Origin: Pseudomonadota bacterium | Lineage (GTDB): Bacteria; Pseudomonadota; Gammaproteobacteria; Burkholderiales; JABEVD01 | Length of the DNA: 64,000 bases | Assembly: GCA_021802545.1 (NCBI GenBank) | Contig: JAJZRS010000011.1 | Location: 1 to 64,000 of the forward strand | Direction: 5' to 3' | Shown here: one piece after another, positions 47,173 to 55,344 of the stretch | Numbering within the stretch: the first letter of the stretch is position 1 | How the letters are laid out: every line of letters begins with the position of its first letter | Position numbers and translations under genes: made by a program | Notes under the pieces: generated by a model | The model's input: only the letters and a program-made list of their open reading frames with translations | Told to the model about the DNA's origin: nothing | The model's database searches: none

Positions 47173-48792
47173 CTAGATCGATTCAGGGATCATCCGGATC
47201 GCGCCGCAGGGGCACTCGGATGCGCACAGCCCGCAGCCTTTGCAGAAATCGTAATTGAATTGGAATTTGAGGCCGGGCCCGAGCTTGATCACTGCATTAT
47301 CCGGGCAAACCCCGTAGCAGTTGTCGCATTCGAAGCAGTTGCCACAGGACAGGCACCTTCTCGCCTCGAACAGGGCGTTTTCCTCGGAAAGCCCCTTGAC
47401 CACTTCGTCGAAGCTGGACTGGCGTCGGACGATCCCGAGCTCGTTCTGAACCGTCTTCGACGCATCGCTGTAATACCAGGTGTTGAGCTTGTCGAAAGAA
47501 GCTATCTCGTGCAGCGCGCCTTTGGCGAAGACTTCGCCCTTGAGCCATGCGTCGATGTTCCTGGCCGCCTTCTTGCCGTGGCCGACTGCTGTGGTGACCG
47601 TTTTTTCGGCAGGGACCATGTCTCCGCCGGCGAAGATGCCTGGACGGCTCGTCATCATCGAAACATCGACCTTGACCTGCCCTTTTTCAGTTTCCAGATC
47701 GGGGATGCTTTTCAGCAGCGAGAGCTCGGATTCCTGACCAAGCGCGAGAATCAGGCAGTCTGCTTCTATGTTTTCGAATGCTCCTGTTGGCCTGGGAAAA
47801 CCGGTTTCGTCGAGGATCATCTTTTCGACGACGATGCCCTCATCGCCCATTTCCTTGACCGTGGCGAGCCATTTGAACCGTATGCCTTCCTCGATGGCTT
47901 CATTCAGTTCGGATGCGTGCGCAGGCATTTTCTCCTTCGTCCGCCTGTAGACGATCAGGGATTCCTCAGCGCCCAGCCTCTTCGCCGTCCTCGCCGCATC
48001 GATCGCCGTGTTCCCGCCGCCGTAGACGGCGACCTTCTTTCCCAGAAAGGGCGGATTGCCCTCTTCCATGTCATGAAGCAGGGAGATGGCGTCCAGTATT
48101 TTCGCCGCATCCCCTGCAGGGATGTAGGCTCTTCTCGCGATATGGGCGCCGACGGCCAGAAAGGCGGCATCGAATCCTTCCATGACCGCCATGACGTCTT
48201 CAATCTTTTCGCCAAGGCGGATCTCGACGCCCATCTTCTCGATTCGGGCAATTTCGGCGTCAAGCACGTCTCTCGGCAGCCTGTATTTCGGAATTCCATA
48301 GCGCATCATGCCGCCGGAATCCTTTTCCGATTCCATGACGACGACCTGGTGACCCATGAGCCGAAGATGGTAGGCGCAGGACAGGCCGGAAGGGCCTGAG
48401 CCGACCACGAGCACGCGCCTTCCGCTCGCCTTTGCCTTGATTTCAGGATTCCAGCCTTCGCGCAGGGCCAGATCCCCCAGGAAGCGTTCGACCGCATGGA
48501 TGCCGACCGCCTCGTCAAGTTCGCCCCTGTTGCAGGATGATTCGCACGGATGGTAGCAGACGCGTCCCATGATCGCCGGGAACGGATTGTTTTCCATCAG
48601 CGATTCCCATGCCTTTTTGTATTCCCCGCTTTCCGCATGGTAAAGCCAGTTCTGGATGTTTTCTCCGGCAGGGCAGGCGTGATTGCAGGGAGGCAGTCTG
48701 TCGACGTAGACCGGGCGTTCGGTCCGCCAGGTTCCCGTGTGGTTGGCCAGGCTGGACCCCGGGTCGAGCGTGATGGCGAAAGGCTTCTTCAT
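47173..48792 (-). CDS. NAD(P)H flavoprotein with ferredoxin domain, por operon partner
   Basis: A 539-residue GltD-type oxidoreductase. It has an N-terminal Fe-S cysteine domain (CNHACPAGENI, VCYHPCESSCNRG), an FAD loop VLVVGSGPSGLSCAYHL, an NAD(P) loop VAVYGGGNTAIDAARTA, and a C-terminal two-cluster ferredoxin (CLSCGNCFECDNCYGVCP and CKGCGLCASECPCG). It probably links NAD(P)H to the 2-oxoacid oxidoreductase encoded just upstream. ATG 48792 overlaps porB's stop (ATGA). Confidence 0.88.
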   Translation of the reverse strand: MKKPFAITLDPGSSLANHTGTWRTERPVYVDRLPPCNHACPAGENIQNWLYHAESGEYKKAWESLMENNPFPAIMGRVCYHPCESSCNRGELDEAVGIHAVERFLGDLALREGWNPEIKAKASGRRVLVVGSGPSGLSCAYHLRLMGHQVVVMESEKDSGGMMRYGIPKYRLPRDVLDAEIARIEKMGVEIRLGEKIEDVMAVMEGFDAAFLAVGAHIARRAYIPAGDAAKILDAISLLHDMEEGNPPFLGKKVAVYGGGNTAIDAARTAKRLGAEESLIVYRRTKEKMPAHASELNEAIEEGIRFKWLATVKEMGDEGIVVEKMILDETGFPRPTGAFENIEADCLILALGQESELSLLKSIPDLETEKGQVKVDVSMMTSRPGIFAGGDMVPAEKTVTTAVGHGKKAARNIDAWLKGEVFAKGALHEIASFDKLNTWYYSDASKTVQNELGIVRRQSSFDEVVKGLSEENALFEARRCLSCGNCFECDNCYGVCPDNAVIKLGPGLKFQFNYDFCKGCGLCASECPCGAIRMIPESI

Positions 48793-49781
48793 CTTCCCTC
48801 CAGGGAAAATCTGGCGATGTTCCTGTCGGCGATTTCCTGGATCTGTGCGATCGTCTCGAGATCGGGACGCTCCCCGAAAAGATGGGCAAAGCGCCTTTGC
48901 AGCTTCAGGTACGCCTCGACCGGGGCTTTCCGCCTGATCGCGCTGCTTGACGTGATCTCGCCGTGTTCCGCTTCGAAAAGGGGGAAGAGGCCGGACTCGA
49001 CGGCGAGTCTTGCGATCTTCACCGTGTCCGACGGGTGCGAACCCCATCCCAGGGGGCAGGGGACGTGGATGTGGATGTAGCGAGCGCCGTGGATGCCCAT
49101 GGCTTTCTCGACCTTGGCTTCAAGGTCGTGCAGATTGGCGACGGAGGCGGTGGCGACATAGGGAATGTGGTGCGCCATCGCGATCAGCGGGAGATTCTTT
49201 CCCGTGCCGAAAGGGTTGCCCGGGTGGGGGCCGGCTGCCGGCGTGGTCGCCGTCCTTGCGCCTGCAGGGGTTGCCGAGGAACGCTGAACCCCGGTATTCA
49301 TGTAGGCTTCGTTGTCGTAGCAGATGTACAACACATCGTCGTTGCGCTCGAACATGCCGGACAGGCAGGCGAATCCGATGTCCGTCGTGCCCCCGTCCCC
49401 GCCCTGGGCGATCACCCTGATTCCTTTTTTCTGCTTCACCTTGAGCGCGGCTGCGATGCCGGTTGCGACTGATGCCGCGTTGCCGAAGACGGAATGCATC
49501 CAGGGGATCTGCCAGGAGGTTTCAGGATAGGGGGTGGAAAAGACTTCGAGGCATCCGGTCGCATTGGCGGCGATCACCTGATTGTTTGACGCGCGCATCG
49601 CCGCATCGATGGCATAACGCGCGCCGAGCGCTTCCCCGCAGCCTTGGCAGGCCCTGTGCCCTGAATTGAGCGAATTGGTCCGCCGCATGTTGGCCTGAAC
49701 GGTTCGCTGGGATTCGTCGAGCAGCCTGTTTCCCACTGTGAATGTGCCGGTCTGGTAGAATTTGATCGTTTGCAGCGTCAT
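48789..49781 (-). CDS. porB: 2-Oxoacid:ferredoxin oxidoreductase, beta subunit
   Basis: The 330-residue TPP-binding subunit. Cluster cysteines are in RACQGCGEALGARY and NATGCLEVFSTPYP, and the TPP/magnesium motif is in AQGGDGGTTDIGFACLSG with DNEAYMNTGVQRS. It fits pyruvate:ferredoxin oxidoreductase PorB. The ketoacid could instead be 2-oxoisovalerate or another. It is 8 bases downstream of porA. Confidence 0.92.
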   Translation of the reverse strand: MTLQTIKFYQTGTFTVGNRLLDESQRTVQANMRRTNSLNSGHRACQGCGEALGARYAIDAAMRASNNQVIAANATGCLEVFSTPYPETSWQIPWMHSVFGNAASVATGIAAALKVKQKKGIRVIAQGGDGGTTDIGFACLSGMFERNDDVLYICYDNEAYMNTGVQRSSATPAGARTATTPAAGPHPGNPFGTGKNLPLIAMAHHIPYVATASVANLHDLEAKVEKAMGIHGARYIHIHVPCPLGWGSHPSDTVKIARLAVESGLFPLFEAEHGEITSSSAIRRKAPVEAYLKLQRRFAHLFGERPDLETIAQIQEIADRNIARFSLEGR

Positions 49782-49789
49782 GATTTCCC

Positions 49790-51043
49790 CTAGGCGATTC
49801 TCGATGCGACCGTGCCGATCGATCTCAAGACGTTTTCCGCGACGGGCCCGGAACGCCTGGTTTCCTTTTCCCGCGCAAGCTGCCGGTTCACGACATCGTG
49901 ATCAAGGTCGAGAAAATTCAAAAGTTCGAGTTCGTCCTTTTCAGCCTGCATGAAAAGCGCCATCAGCGATCTTTTGGTGATGGCGCGCCCCCCCAGCCCG
50001 GCGATCACGGTATAGCCCTTCAATCCCGTTCCGCTCATCGCTTTCCTGACGCCGTCGGACAGCGGGCCGCCGAGACCGACGGAGAGCGATTTTTCCAGGA
50101 CGACGAAGCGCTTCGCTTTTTCCAGCGCTGTGCGAACGGCCTGCAATGGAAACGGCCTGAATGAGGTGATCGAAATGCTGCCGATCGAATGCCCGGCTTC
50201 GCGCATTTCGTCCACGGCATCCTTGATGGTGCCGTTCACCGAGCCGAGCGCAACGACGATGGTTTGGGCATCGTCCGTCCTGTAGGACTTCAGGAGCCCT
50301 CCCGAGTTTCTGCCGAATGCTTCCGAAAATTCGGCGGCGATTTGGGGGATCAGTTCGAGCGCGCTCTGCTGCTTGTGATGCTGCAGATATTTCACCTCCA
50401 TGAAGGCTTCTGGTCCCACCATCGCGCCGATCGATATGGGGTCGGCGCAGTCGAGCACCTGGACGGGATCGAAGGGAGGGAGGAAGGCGTCGACTTGCCT
50501 CGATTCGGGAATCTCGACCTGTTCATAGGCATGGGTCAGGATGAAGCCGTCCACGCAGACCATGGTCGGGCAGGAGAGCGCTTCCGCAAGCCTGAAAGCC
50601 TGGATGTGCAGATCGAGCGCTTCCTGGTTGGTTTCTGCGTAAAGCTGTATCCAGCCGGCATCGCGCATCGCCATGCTGTCCGAATGGTCGTTCCAGATGT
50701 TGATCGGGGCGCCGATGGCCCTGTTGCCTATGGTCATGACGATGGGAAGCCCGAGTCCCGCAGCATTGTAGACGGCCTCAGCCATGTAGAGCAGCCCCTG
50801 GCTCGCGGTGGCGGTATAGCTGCGGGCGCCGGCAGCGGATGCGCCGATGGCCACCGAAAGGGCTGCGAACTCCGATTCGACGTTGATGAATTCGCACTGT
50901 TCGAGTTCCCCTTTTTTCACCATTTCGGCGATCGCCTCGACGATATGGGTTTGCGGCGTGATGGGGTAGGCGCACACCACTTCGGGGCGGCAAAGGGCGA
51001 TTCCCAGGGCGATTGCTTTCGAGCCCTCAAGCTGTTGCAGCAT
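49790..51043 (-). CDS. porA: 2-Oxoacid:ferredoxin oxidoreductase, alpha subunit
   Basis: A 417-residue subunit with YPITPQTHIVEAIAEMVKKG and VESEFAALSVAIGASAAGAR, the typical pyrophosphate- and substrate-binding half of this enzyme family, then the transketolase-C part (SITSFRPFPLQAVRTALEKA). Start ATG 51043 follows AAGGAG; the frame is open to 51061. It overlaps porG by 17 bases. Confidence 0.92.
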   Translation of the reverse strand: MLQQLEGSKAIALGIALCRPEVVCAYPITPQTHIVEAIAEMVKKGELEQCEFINVESEFAALSVAIGASAAGARSYTATASQGLLYMAEAVYNAAGLGLPIVMTIGNRAIGAPINIWNDHSDSMAMRDAGWIQLYAETNQEALDLHIQAFRLAEALSCPTMVCVDGFILTHAYEQVEIPESRQVDAFLPPFDPVQVLDCADPISIGAMVGPEAFMEVKYLQHHKQQSALELIPQIAAEFSEAFGRNSGGLLKSYRTDDAQTIVVALGSVNGTIKDAVDEMREAGHSIGSISITSFRPFPLQAVRTALEKAKRFVVLEKSLSVGLGGPLSDGVRKAMSGTGLKGYTVIAGLGGRAITKRSLMALFMQAEKDELELLNFLDLDHDVVNRQLAREKETRRSGPVAENVLRSIGTVASRIA

Positions 51044-51596
51044 GCATGATCTCCTTGACATGATCGAATGCGGCTCTTGCGGCCGCCCTGTTGTCCTGCC
51101 CTGTCTTCCCCTTGAATTTCTCGCCGATGGCTTTCTCGAGCGAGTCGATGCCTATTTGACCGGAGAATGCGGCAAACCCGCCGAGGAGCGCTGAATTGGG
51201 AAGCGGTCTGCCGATATGTTCGAGGGCGATTTCCGTCGCAGGCAGACAGTAAACGGGATGGTTTTCGGAAAATTCGGCGAGCCCAAGCTCATTGAGGTTC
51301 TTGCCGGAATTGACGAGGACGATGCCGGATGCCGAGAGCCCGCGGAAAAGATCGACCTGGTGGAGCAGGGTCGGGTCCTGGACGAGGATCGCGTCGGGTG
51401 ACATGACGGGCTCCCTGAGGCGAATTTCATGGTCGGCTATGCGGCAGAATGCGACGACCGGAGCGCCCATCCTTTCCGAACCGAAGCTTGGGAAAGCCTG
51501 GCTGTGCCTGCCCTCCAGAAATGCCGCGATGGAAAGCAGTTCGGCTCCCGTGACCACGCCCTGCCCGCCCCTGCCGTGTATCCTGATCTGAAACAC
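51027..51596 (-). CDS. porG: 2-Oxoacid:ferredoxin oxidoreductase, gamma subunit
   Basis: A 189-residue gamma subunit: IRIHGRGGQGVVTGAELLSI at the N-terminus, FPSFGSERMGAPVVAFCRI, then ALLGGFAAFSGQIGIDSLEK. It is the first gene of the operon porG-porA-porB-flavoprotein. The complex would interconvert a 2-oxoacid, CoA and reduced ferredoxin with an acyl-CoA and CO2, in an oxidative or a CO2-fixing direction. Confidence 0.92.
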   Translation of the reverse strand: MFQIRIHGRGGQGVVTGAELLSIAAFLEGRHSQAFPSFGSERMGAPVVAFCRIADHEIRLREPVMSPDAILVQDPTLLHQVDLFRGLSASGIVLVNSGKNLNELGLAEFSENHPVYCLPATEIALEHIGRPLPNSALLGGFAAFSGQIGIDSLEKAIGEKFKGKTGQDNRAAARAAFDHVKEIMHAATA

Positions 51597-51633
51597 TCTG
51601 CCCTCCCGCCTTGTTCTCCCTAAAAAGCATAGA

Positions 51634-52377
51634 TCATTTTGATCTGCCGCAGACGGGACATGATGGATCCCTTTCGATCAGGATTTCGCGCCAGGACAGG
51701 GTGCTTGCGTCCAGAAGCAGCAATCTCCCGGAAAGAGAATGGCCGAAGCCGATCAGCAGCTTGAGCGCTTCAAGGGCCTGGATCGAGCCGATGACGCCGA
51801 CAAGCGGCGCGAAAACGCCCATCAGGGCGCAGCGCAGTTCCTCGTCGAACGCTTCCTCCGGAAAGAGGCAGTGATAGCAGGGGCCGCCCGCATTGAAAAC
51901 GGAGATCTGGCCTTCGAGGCGTATGGCGGCTCCAGAGACGAGGGGTTTGGAATAGCTGACACAGACCCTGTTCACTTCGTGGCGCGTCGCAAAATTGTCG
52001 CTGCAGTCGAGCACGATGTCGGCTTGTTCGGCGAGTTCGGCGAGCAGTTCCCCGGTTGCCTTTGCCTTGATGGGCAGCACTTCTATTTCAGGATTGATTT
52101 CCCGCAGCGACTCTTGGGCGGAGGCGACCTTGGGCATGCCGACGGCATTCGTCTTGTGGATAATCTGCCGCTGCAGATTGGTGAGGTCGACGACATCGTT
52201 GTCGCAGATCGTGATTTTTCCGACCCCGGATGAGGCGAGGTAGAGCGCGGCAGGCGATCCGAGCCCGCCCGCGCCGATGACGAGCGCATGGGATTTCGAC
52301 AGCCGTTCCTGCCCATCCAGCCCGATCTCCGGCAGCAGGATATGGCGGCTGTAGCGCAGCAAGGACGCATCATCCAT
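51634..52377 (-). CDS. moeB: HesA/MoeB/ThiF-type adenylyltransferase
   Basis: A 247-residue E1-like enzyme that adenylates the C-terminus of a sulfur-carrier protein. It has RYSRHILLPEIGLDGQERL, the ATP loop VIGAGGLGSPAALYLASSGV, the DLTNLQRQIIH block, and two zinc CxxC pairs (CYHC and CPVC). MoeB (molybdopterin) or ThiF (thiazole) both fit; no carrier gene is next to it. ATG 52377 overlaps the upstream stop by one base. Confidence 0.88.
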   Translation of the reverse strand: MDDASLLRYSRHILLPEIGLDGQERLSKSHALVIGAGGLGSPAALYLASSGVGKITICDNDVVDLTNLQRQIIHKTNAVGMPKVASAQESLREINPEIEVLPIKAKATGELLAELAEQADIVLDCSDNFATRHEVNRVCVSYSKPLVSGAAIRLEGQISVFNAGGPCYHCLFPEEAFDEELRCALMGVFAPLVGVIGSIQALEALKLLIGFGHSLSGRLLLLDASTLSWREILIERDPSCPVCGRSK

Positions 52378-52769
52378 CAGCGGTATTCGCGCCACTCCTC
52401 GGGCGTTGCGTCATGGTCGCCGTGCGGATGATGCTCGTAGACCTTCACGAAAATCTCCATGTTCTTCTGCATTCTGGGCTGCTCGCACAGGTTCTGGCAC
52501 TGCACTTCCTCGACGTAATGGACGAGCGCGCGCTTGATTTTCTGCAGCAGGGAGTTGTCGAGATGAAAGCCCTGATCGACAAGCGCCTCTTCCAGGGTTT
52601 CAAGACTGTGCTCCGGCAGATGGTAGCATACGGTCAGCATGCCGGGCCCTGCGATCTCGGCCGCAAGCCCCATCTCGGCCAGGCTTTCGGCCGCCCTTGC
52701 CGCTTGCCCTGAAGGCAACGCGGAGAAATGGATTTCTCGCTTCTTGAAGCAATCTTCGGGTTGAGTCAT
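52377..52769 (-). CDS. Conserved-looking small protein of unknown function
   Basis: A 130-residue soluble protein. The first part (EIHFSALPSGQAARAAESLA, LTVCYHLPEHSLETLEEALV) resembles a ferredoxin-like, heavy-metal-associated fold without the CxxC motif. The tail is histidine-rich (YEHHPHGDHDATPEEWREYR). The 1-base overlap with moeB suggests coupling. Metal handling is possible but unproven. Confidence 0.6.
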   Translation of the reverse strand: MTQPEDCFKKREIHFSALPSGQAARAAESLAEMGLAAEIAGPGMLTVCYHLPEHSLETLEEALVDQGFHLDNSLLQKIKRALVHYVEEVQCQNLCEQPRMQKNMEIFVKVYEHHPHGDHDATPEEWREYR

Positions 52770-52799
52770 GGCCCCTCCTGCCTTGAATCAACTCTACAT

Positions 52800-52824
52800 C
52801 GGCCTGCAGCAAAAGTACAGGCCG
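52800..52824 (-). terminator. Hairpin downstream of ctpA
   Basis: CGGCCTG and CAGGCCG form a 7-bp exact stem just past the leftward ctpA stop codon. There is no T-run on that strand, so factor-independent termination is doubtful. Confidence 0.35.
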
Positions 52825-52829
52825 GTCCG

Positions 52830-54188
52830 TCATCTTTTCTGCAGGATGGACATTCCCTTCAGCACGTTGAGCGCCTGCCCGAGCATGTAGTCATCCTTCG
52901 ATCCGGGCTCGGCAGGCTTGCCTGTTTGCTCGGGTTCCTGGATGGTGAGCTTGGGTTTGGGCGCAGCTCCGCCCTTCTCGTTGATGAGATGGTGCTCGAG
53001 GTCTGATTCGTGCAGGTTGAGCGCAGCTTCCTGGGAGGACACGGTGGTGTCCTCGATCGTGATGTCAGGCGTGATGCCCTTCGCCTGGATCGAGCGCCCG
53101 TTCGGGGTGTAGTAGCGCGCAGTGGTCAGCTTCACCGCAGTGCCGTTGCCGAGCGGGAAGATGGTCTGCACCGAGCCCTTGCCGAATGTCTGGGTGCCCA
53201 TGACGAGGGCGCGCTTGTCGTCCTGGAGTGCGCCGGAGACGATCTCGGAAGCGGAAGCCGTTCCGTTGTTGACCAGCACGATCATCGGCACCGTCTTCAC
53301 TTCGGCGGGAAGATTCTTGATGTAGTCGGTCTTGTCGGAGGGCTTCAGGTAATCCTCCGGAATCGTTTCCAGCTTCATTTCGGAATCAGATGTCCTGCCT
53401 CGGGTCGAGACGACGGGCGAATCCGGCGGCAGGAATGCGGCCGAGACGGCGACGGCGCCGAACAGCAGGCCGCCCGGATCGTTCCTCAGGTCGAGCACGA
53501 GTCCCTTGACGGGCTGCTTGAAGAGCTCCCTGATCGCGGCTGCAAGCGATTCTCCGGTATGCTCCTGGAACTGGGTGATGCGGATGTAGGCATAGCCCGG
53601 TTCGACCGTCTTGTACTTGACGCTCTTCACCTTGATGACGGCGCGGATCAGCTTGAAGACGAGCGGCTTGGCGGAGCCTTTTCTCAAAACGGTCAGCACG
53701 ATCGGGGTGTTGGGCTTGCCGCGCATCTTCTTGACGGCATCGTTCAGGGTCATTCCCTTGACCAGCAGGTCGTCGAGCTTGAGGATCAAATCGCCGCTCT
53801 TGATCCCGGCCTTGTAGGCGGGCGTGTCCTCGATGGGGGAGATGACCTTGACCAGGCCGTCTTCCATGGTCACTTCGATGCCCAGCCCGCCGAATTCCCC
53901 TTCGGTGCCGATCTGCAGTTCCTTGTAGGCATCGGCGTCGTAGTAGGCCGAATGGGGGTCAAGCCCGGTGACCATGCCGTTGATGGCCGAAGTGATCAGG
54001 TCCTTGTCGGATTTGGGATCGACGTAATCGCTCTTGATTCTGCTAAAAATGTCTGCGAAGGTGCGCAGTTCCTGGACGGGAAGCGGGCTCGACGCCGTTT
54101 CCCTCTGGGCTATCGCAGAAAGGTTGAGGCCGAGCATGACGCCGGCGGCGACACCGATCAGAATCAAGCCTGCTTTTTTCATGTGCAT
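52830..54188 (-). CDS. ctpA: Carboxyl-terminal processing protease (S41)
   Basis: A 452-residue periplasmic protease with an N-terminal signal segment, a PDZ domain (GGLGIEVTMEDGLVKVISPI, GIKSGDLILKLDD), and the S41 catalytic region with Ser in NNGTASASEIVSGAL and Lys in TQTFGKGSVQTIFP. The C-terminal tail after about residue 390 is charged. It lies 13 bases behind envC, and gpmI-envC-ctpA is a familiar proteobacterial order. Confidence 0.93.
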   Translation of the reverse strand: MHMKKAGLILIGVAAGVMLGLNLSAIAQRETASSPLPVQELRTFADIFSRIKSDYVDPKSDKDLITSAINGMVTGLDPHSAYYDADAYKELQIGTEGEFGGLGIEVTMEDGLVKVISPIEDTPAYKAGIKSGDLILKLDDLLVKGMTLNDAVKKMRGKPNTPIVLTVLRKGSAKPLVFKLIRAVIKVKSVKYKTVEPGYAYIRITQFQEHTGESLAAAIRELFKQPVKGLVLDLRNDPGGLLFGAVAVSAAFLPPDSPVVSTRGRTSDSEMKLETIPEDYLKPSDKTDYIKNLPAEVKTVPMIVLVNNGTASASEIVSGALQDDKRALVMGTQTFGKGSVQTIFPLGNGTAVKLTTARYYTPNGRSIQAKGITPDITIEDTTVSSQEAALNLHESDLEHHLINEKGGAAPKPKLTIQEPEQTGKPAEPGSKDDYMLGQALNVLKGMSILQKR

Positions 54189-54201
54189 GTTCTCTCCAGT
54201 T

Positions 54202-55344
54202 TCATTTTACAGTGACCCATTTCATCGGGTCGAGCGGCACACCCTGGTCGCGAAGTTCAAAGTATAAACCGGATTCATCGTTACCGCCGCTGTTTCCGAC
54301 TTCGGCAATCACGTCCCCGCCGTGGACCCTGTCCCCGACCTTCTTGAGCAGCGCTTCGTTGTCCCCGTAAAGACTCATGTAGCCGCTGCCGTGATCGACG
54401 ATGATGATGTTTCCGAATCCTCTCAGCCAGTCTGCGAAGACCACCTGGCCGGCCGCGATGACGTGCACTTCTTCTCCGGTCGCCGCCCTGATGAAGAGCC
54501 CTTTCCAGATCAGCCTGCCGTTCATCCGCGGCGCGCCGAAACGGTTGGCCAGCACGCCCCTGACAGGGAGCCTCAACCGGCCCCTCAGCTTCCTGAACGG
54601 GCTGCTGTCGAACGATGCGTCCGGGACATGCTCGTTTCTGAGCTGGCCGCGGGAGGCTCGCCTGCCGATCTGCTCGACGAGTTTTCTCAATCTCGCCTCG
54701 TCCTGCTTGAGCCTGGCGATCTCCTTGCGCTGCCTGCCGATTTCTCCTGAAACCTTGTCGAGGACGGCCTGTCTCTGGGCTTTCTCCTTTTCCAGCTCCT
54801 TTTTCTGAAGGCGCTGTTTATCCAGAATGTCGTCGAGTTCCGCCTTCTTGTCTTTCGTCGAAGCGGTCAGGGTATCGAGTTCCTTCAGGTTGCCGCGCAG
54901 GCTTTTCAATACGGATGAGCGTTCCTTCGAGACATAGGTCAGGTATTCCAGGTTTCTGGCAGCCTGGTTCGGGTCCTTCGCATCGAGCAGAAGCCTCAGG
55001 TATTCCTGTTCTCCGCCGAGATAGCGCTCGTAGAGCAGCTTGCCGAGCAGCGTCTGCTGTACCCTGATGTTTTCAGTGACCCTGCCGGTGTCGCTTTGCA
55101 GGCGGGAAAGCTCGGCATTCGCATCGCGCTCCTTGCTGCCCAGCGTCCTCAAGTGCCTGACCGAGTTGCTGATCGCCACTTCGGATTCCTTCAGGGCATC
55201 CGCGGCCTCGTTCCTGGAAGCCATGTTCTGGCCGAGCTTCTTCTCGAGAGTGGAGATCCTGGAGCGCAAATCCCCGAGATTCTGGGCATGCGCGCTGCCT
55301 GCAAGCAGGATGCCGGCCAATGCGAGGCTGAGCGCCGTTCTCAC
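54202..55344 (-). CDS. envC: EnvC-like murein hydrolase activator
   Basis: A 380-residue protein with a signal peptide (about 1-20), long coiled coils (about 22-225), and a C-terminal LytM/M23 domain (IAAGQVVFADWLRGFGNIII, VDHGSGYMSLYGDNE). The zinc-binding HxH is replaced by LYFELR, so the domain is probably not a protease but an activator of amidases at the division site, as in E. coli EnvC. It overlaps gpmI by 4 bases. Confidence 0.9.
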   Translation of the reverse strand: MRTALSLALAGILLAGSAHAQNLGDLRSRISTLEKKLGQNMASRNEAADALKESEVAISNSVRHLRTLGSKERDANAELSRLQSDTGRVTENIRVQQTLLGKLLYERYLGGEQEYLRLLLDAKDPNQAARNLEYLTYVSKERSSVLKSLRGNLKELDTLTASTKDKKAELDDILDKQRLQKKELEKEKAQRQAVLDKVSGEIGRQRKEIARLKQDEARLRKLVEQIGRRASRGQLRNEHVPDASFDSSPFRKLRGRLRLPVRGVLANRFGAPRMNGRLIWKGLFIRAATGEEVHVIAAGQVVFADWLRGFGNIIIVDHGSGYMSLYGDNEALLKKVGDRVHGGDVIAEVGNSGGNDESGLYFELRDQGVPLDPMKWVTVK

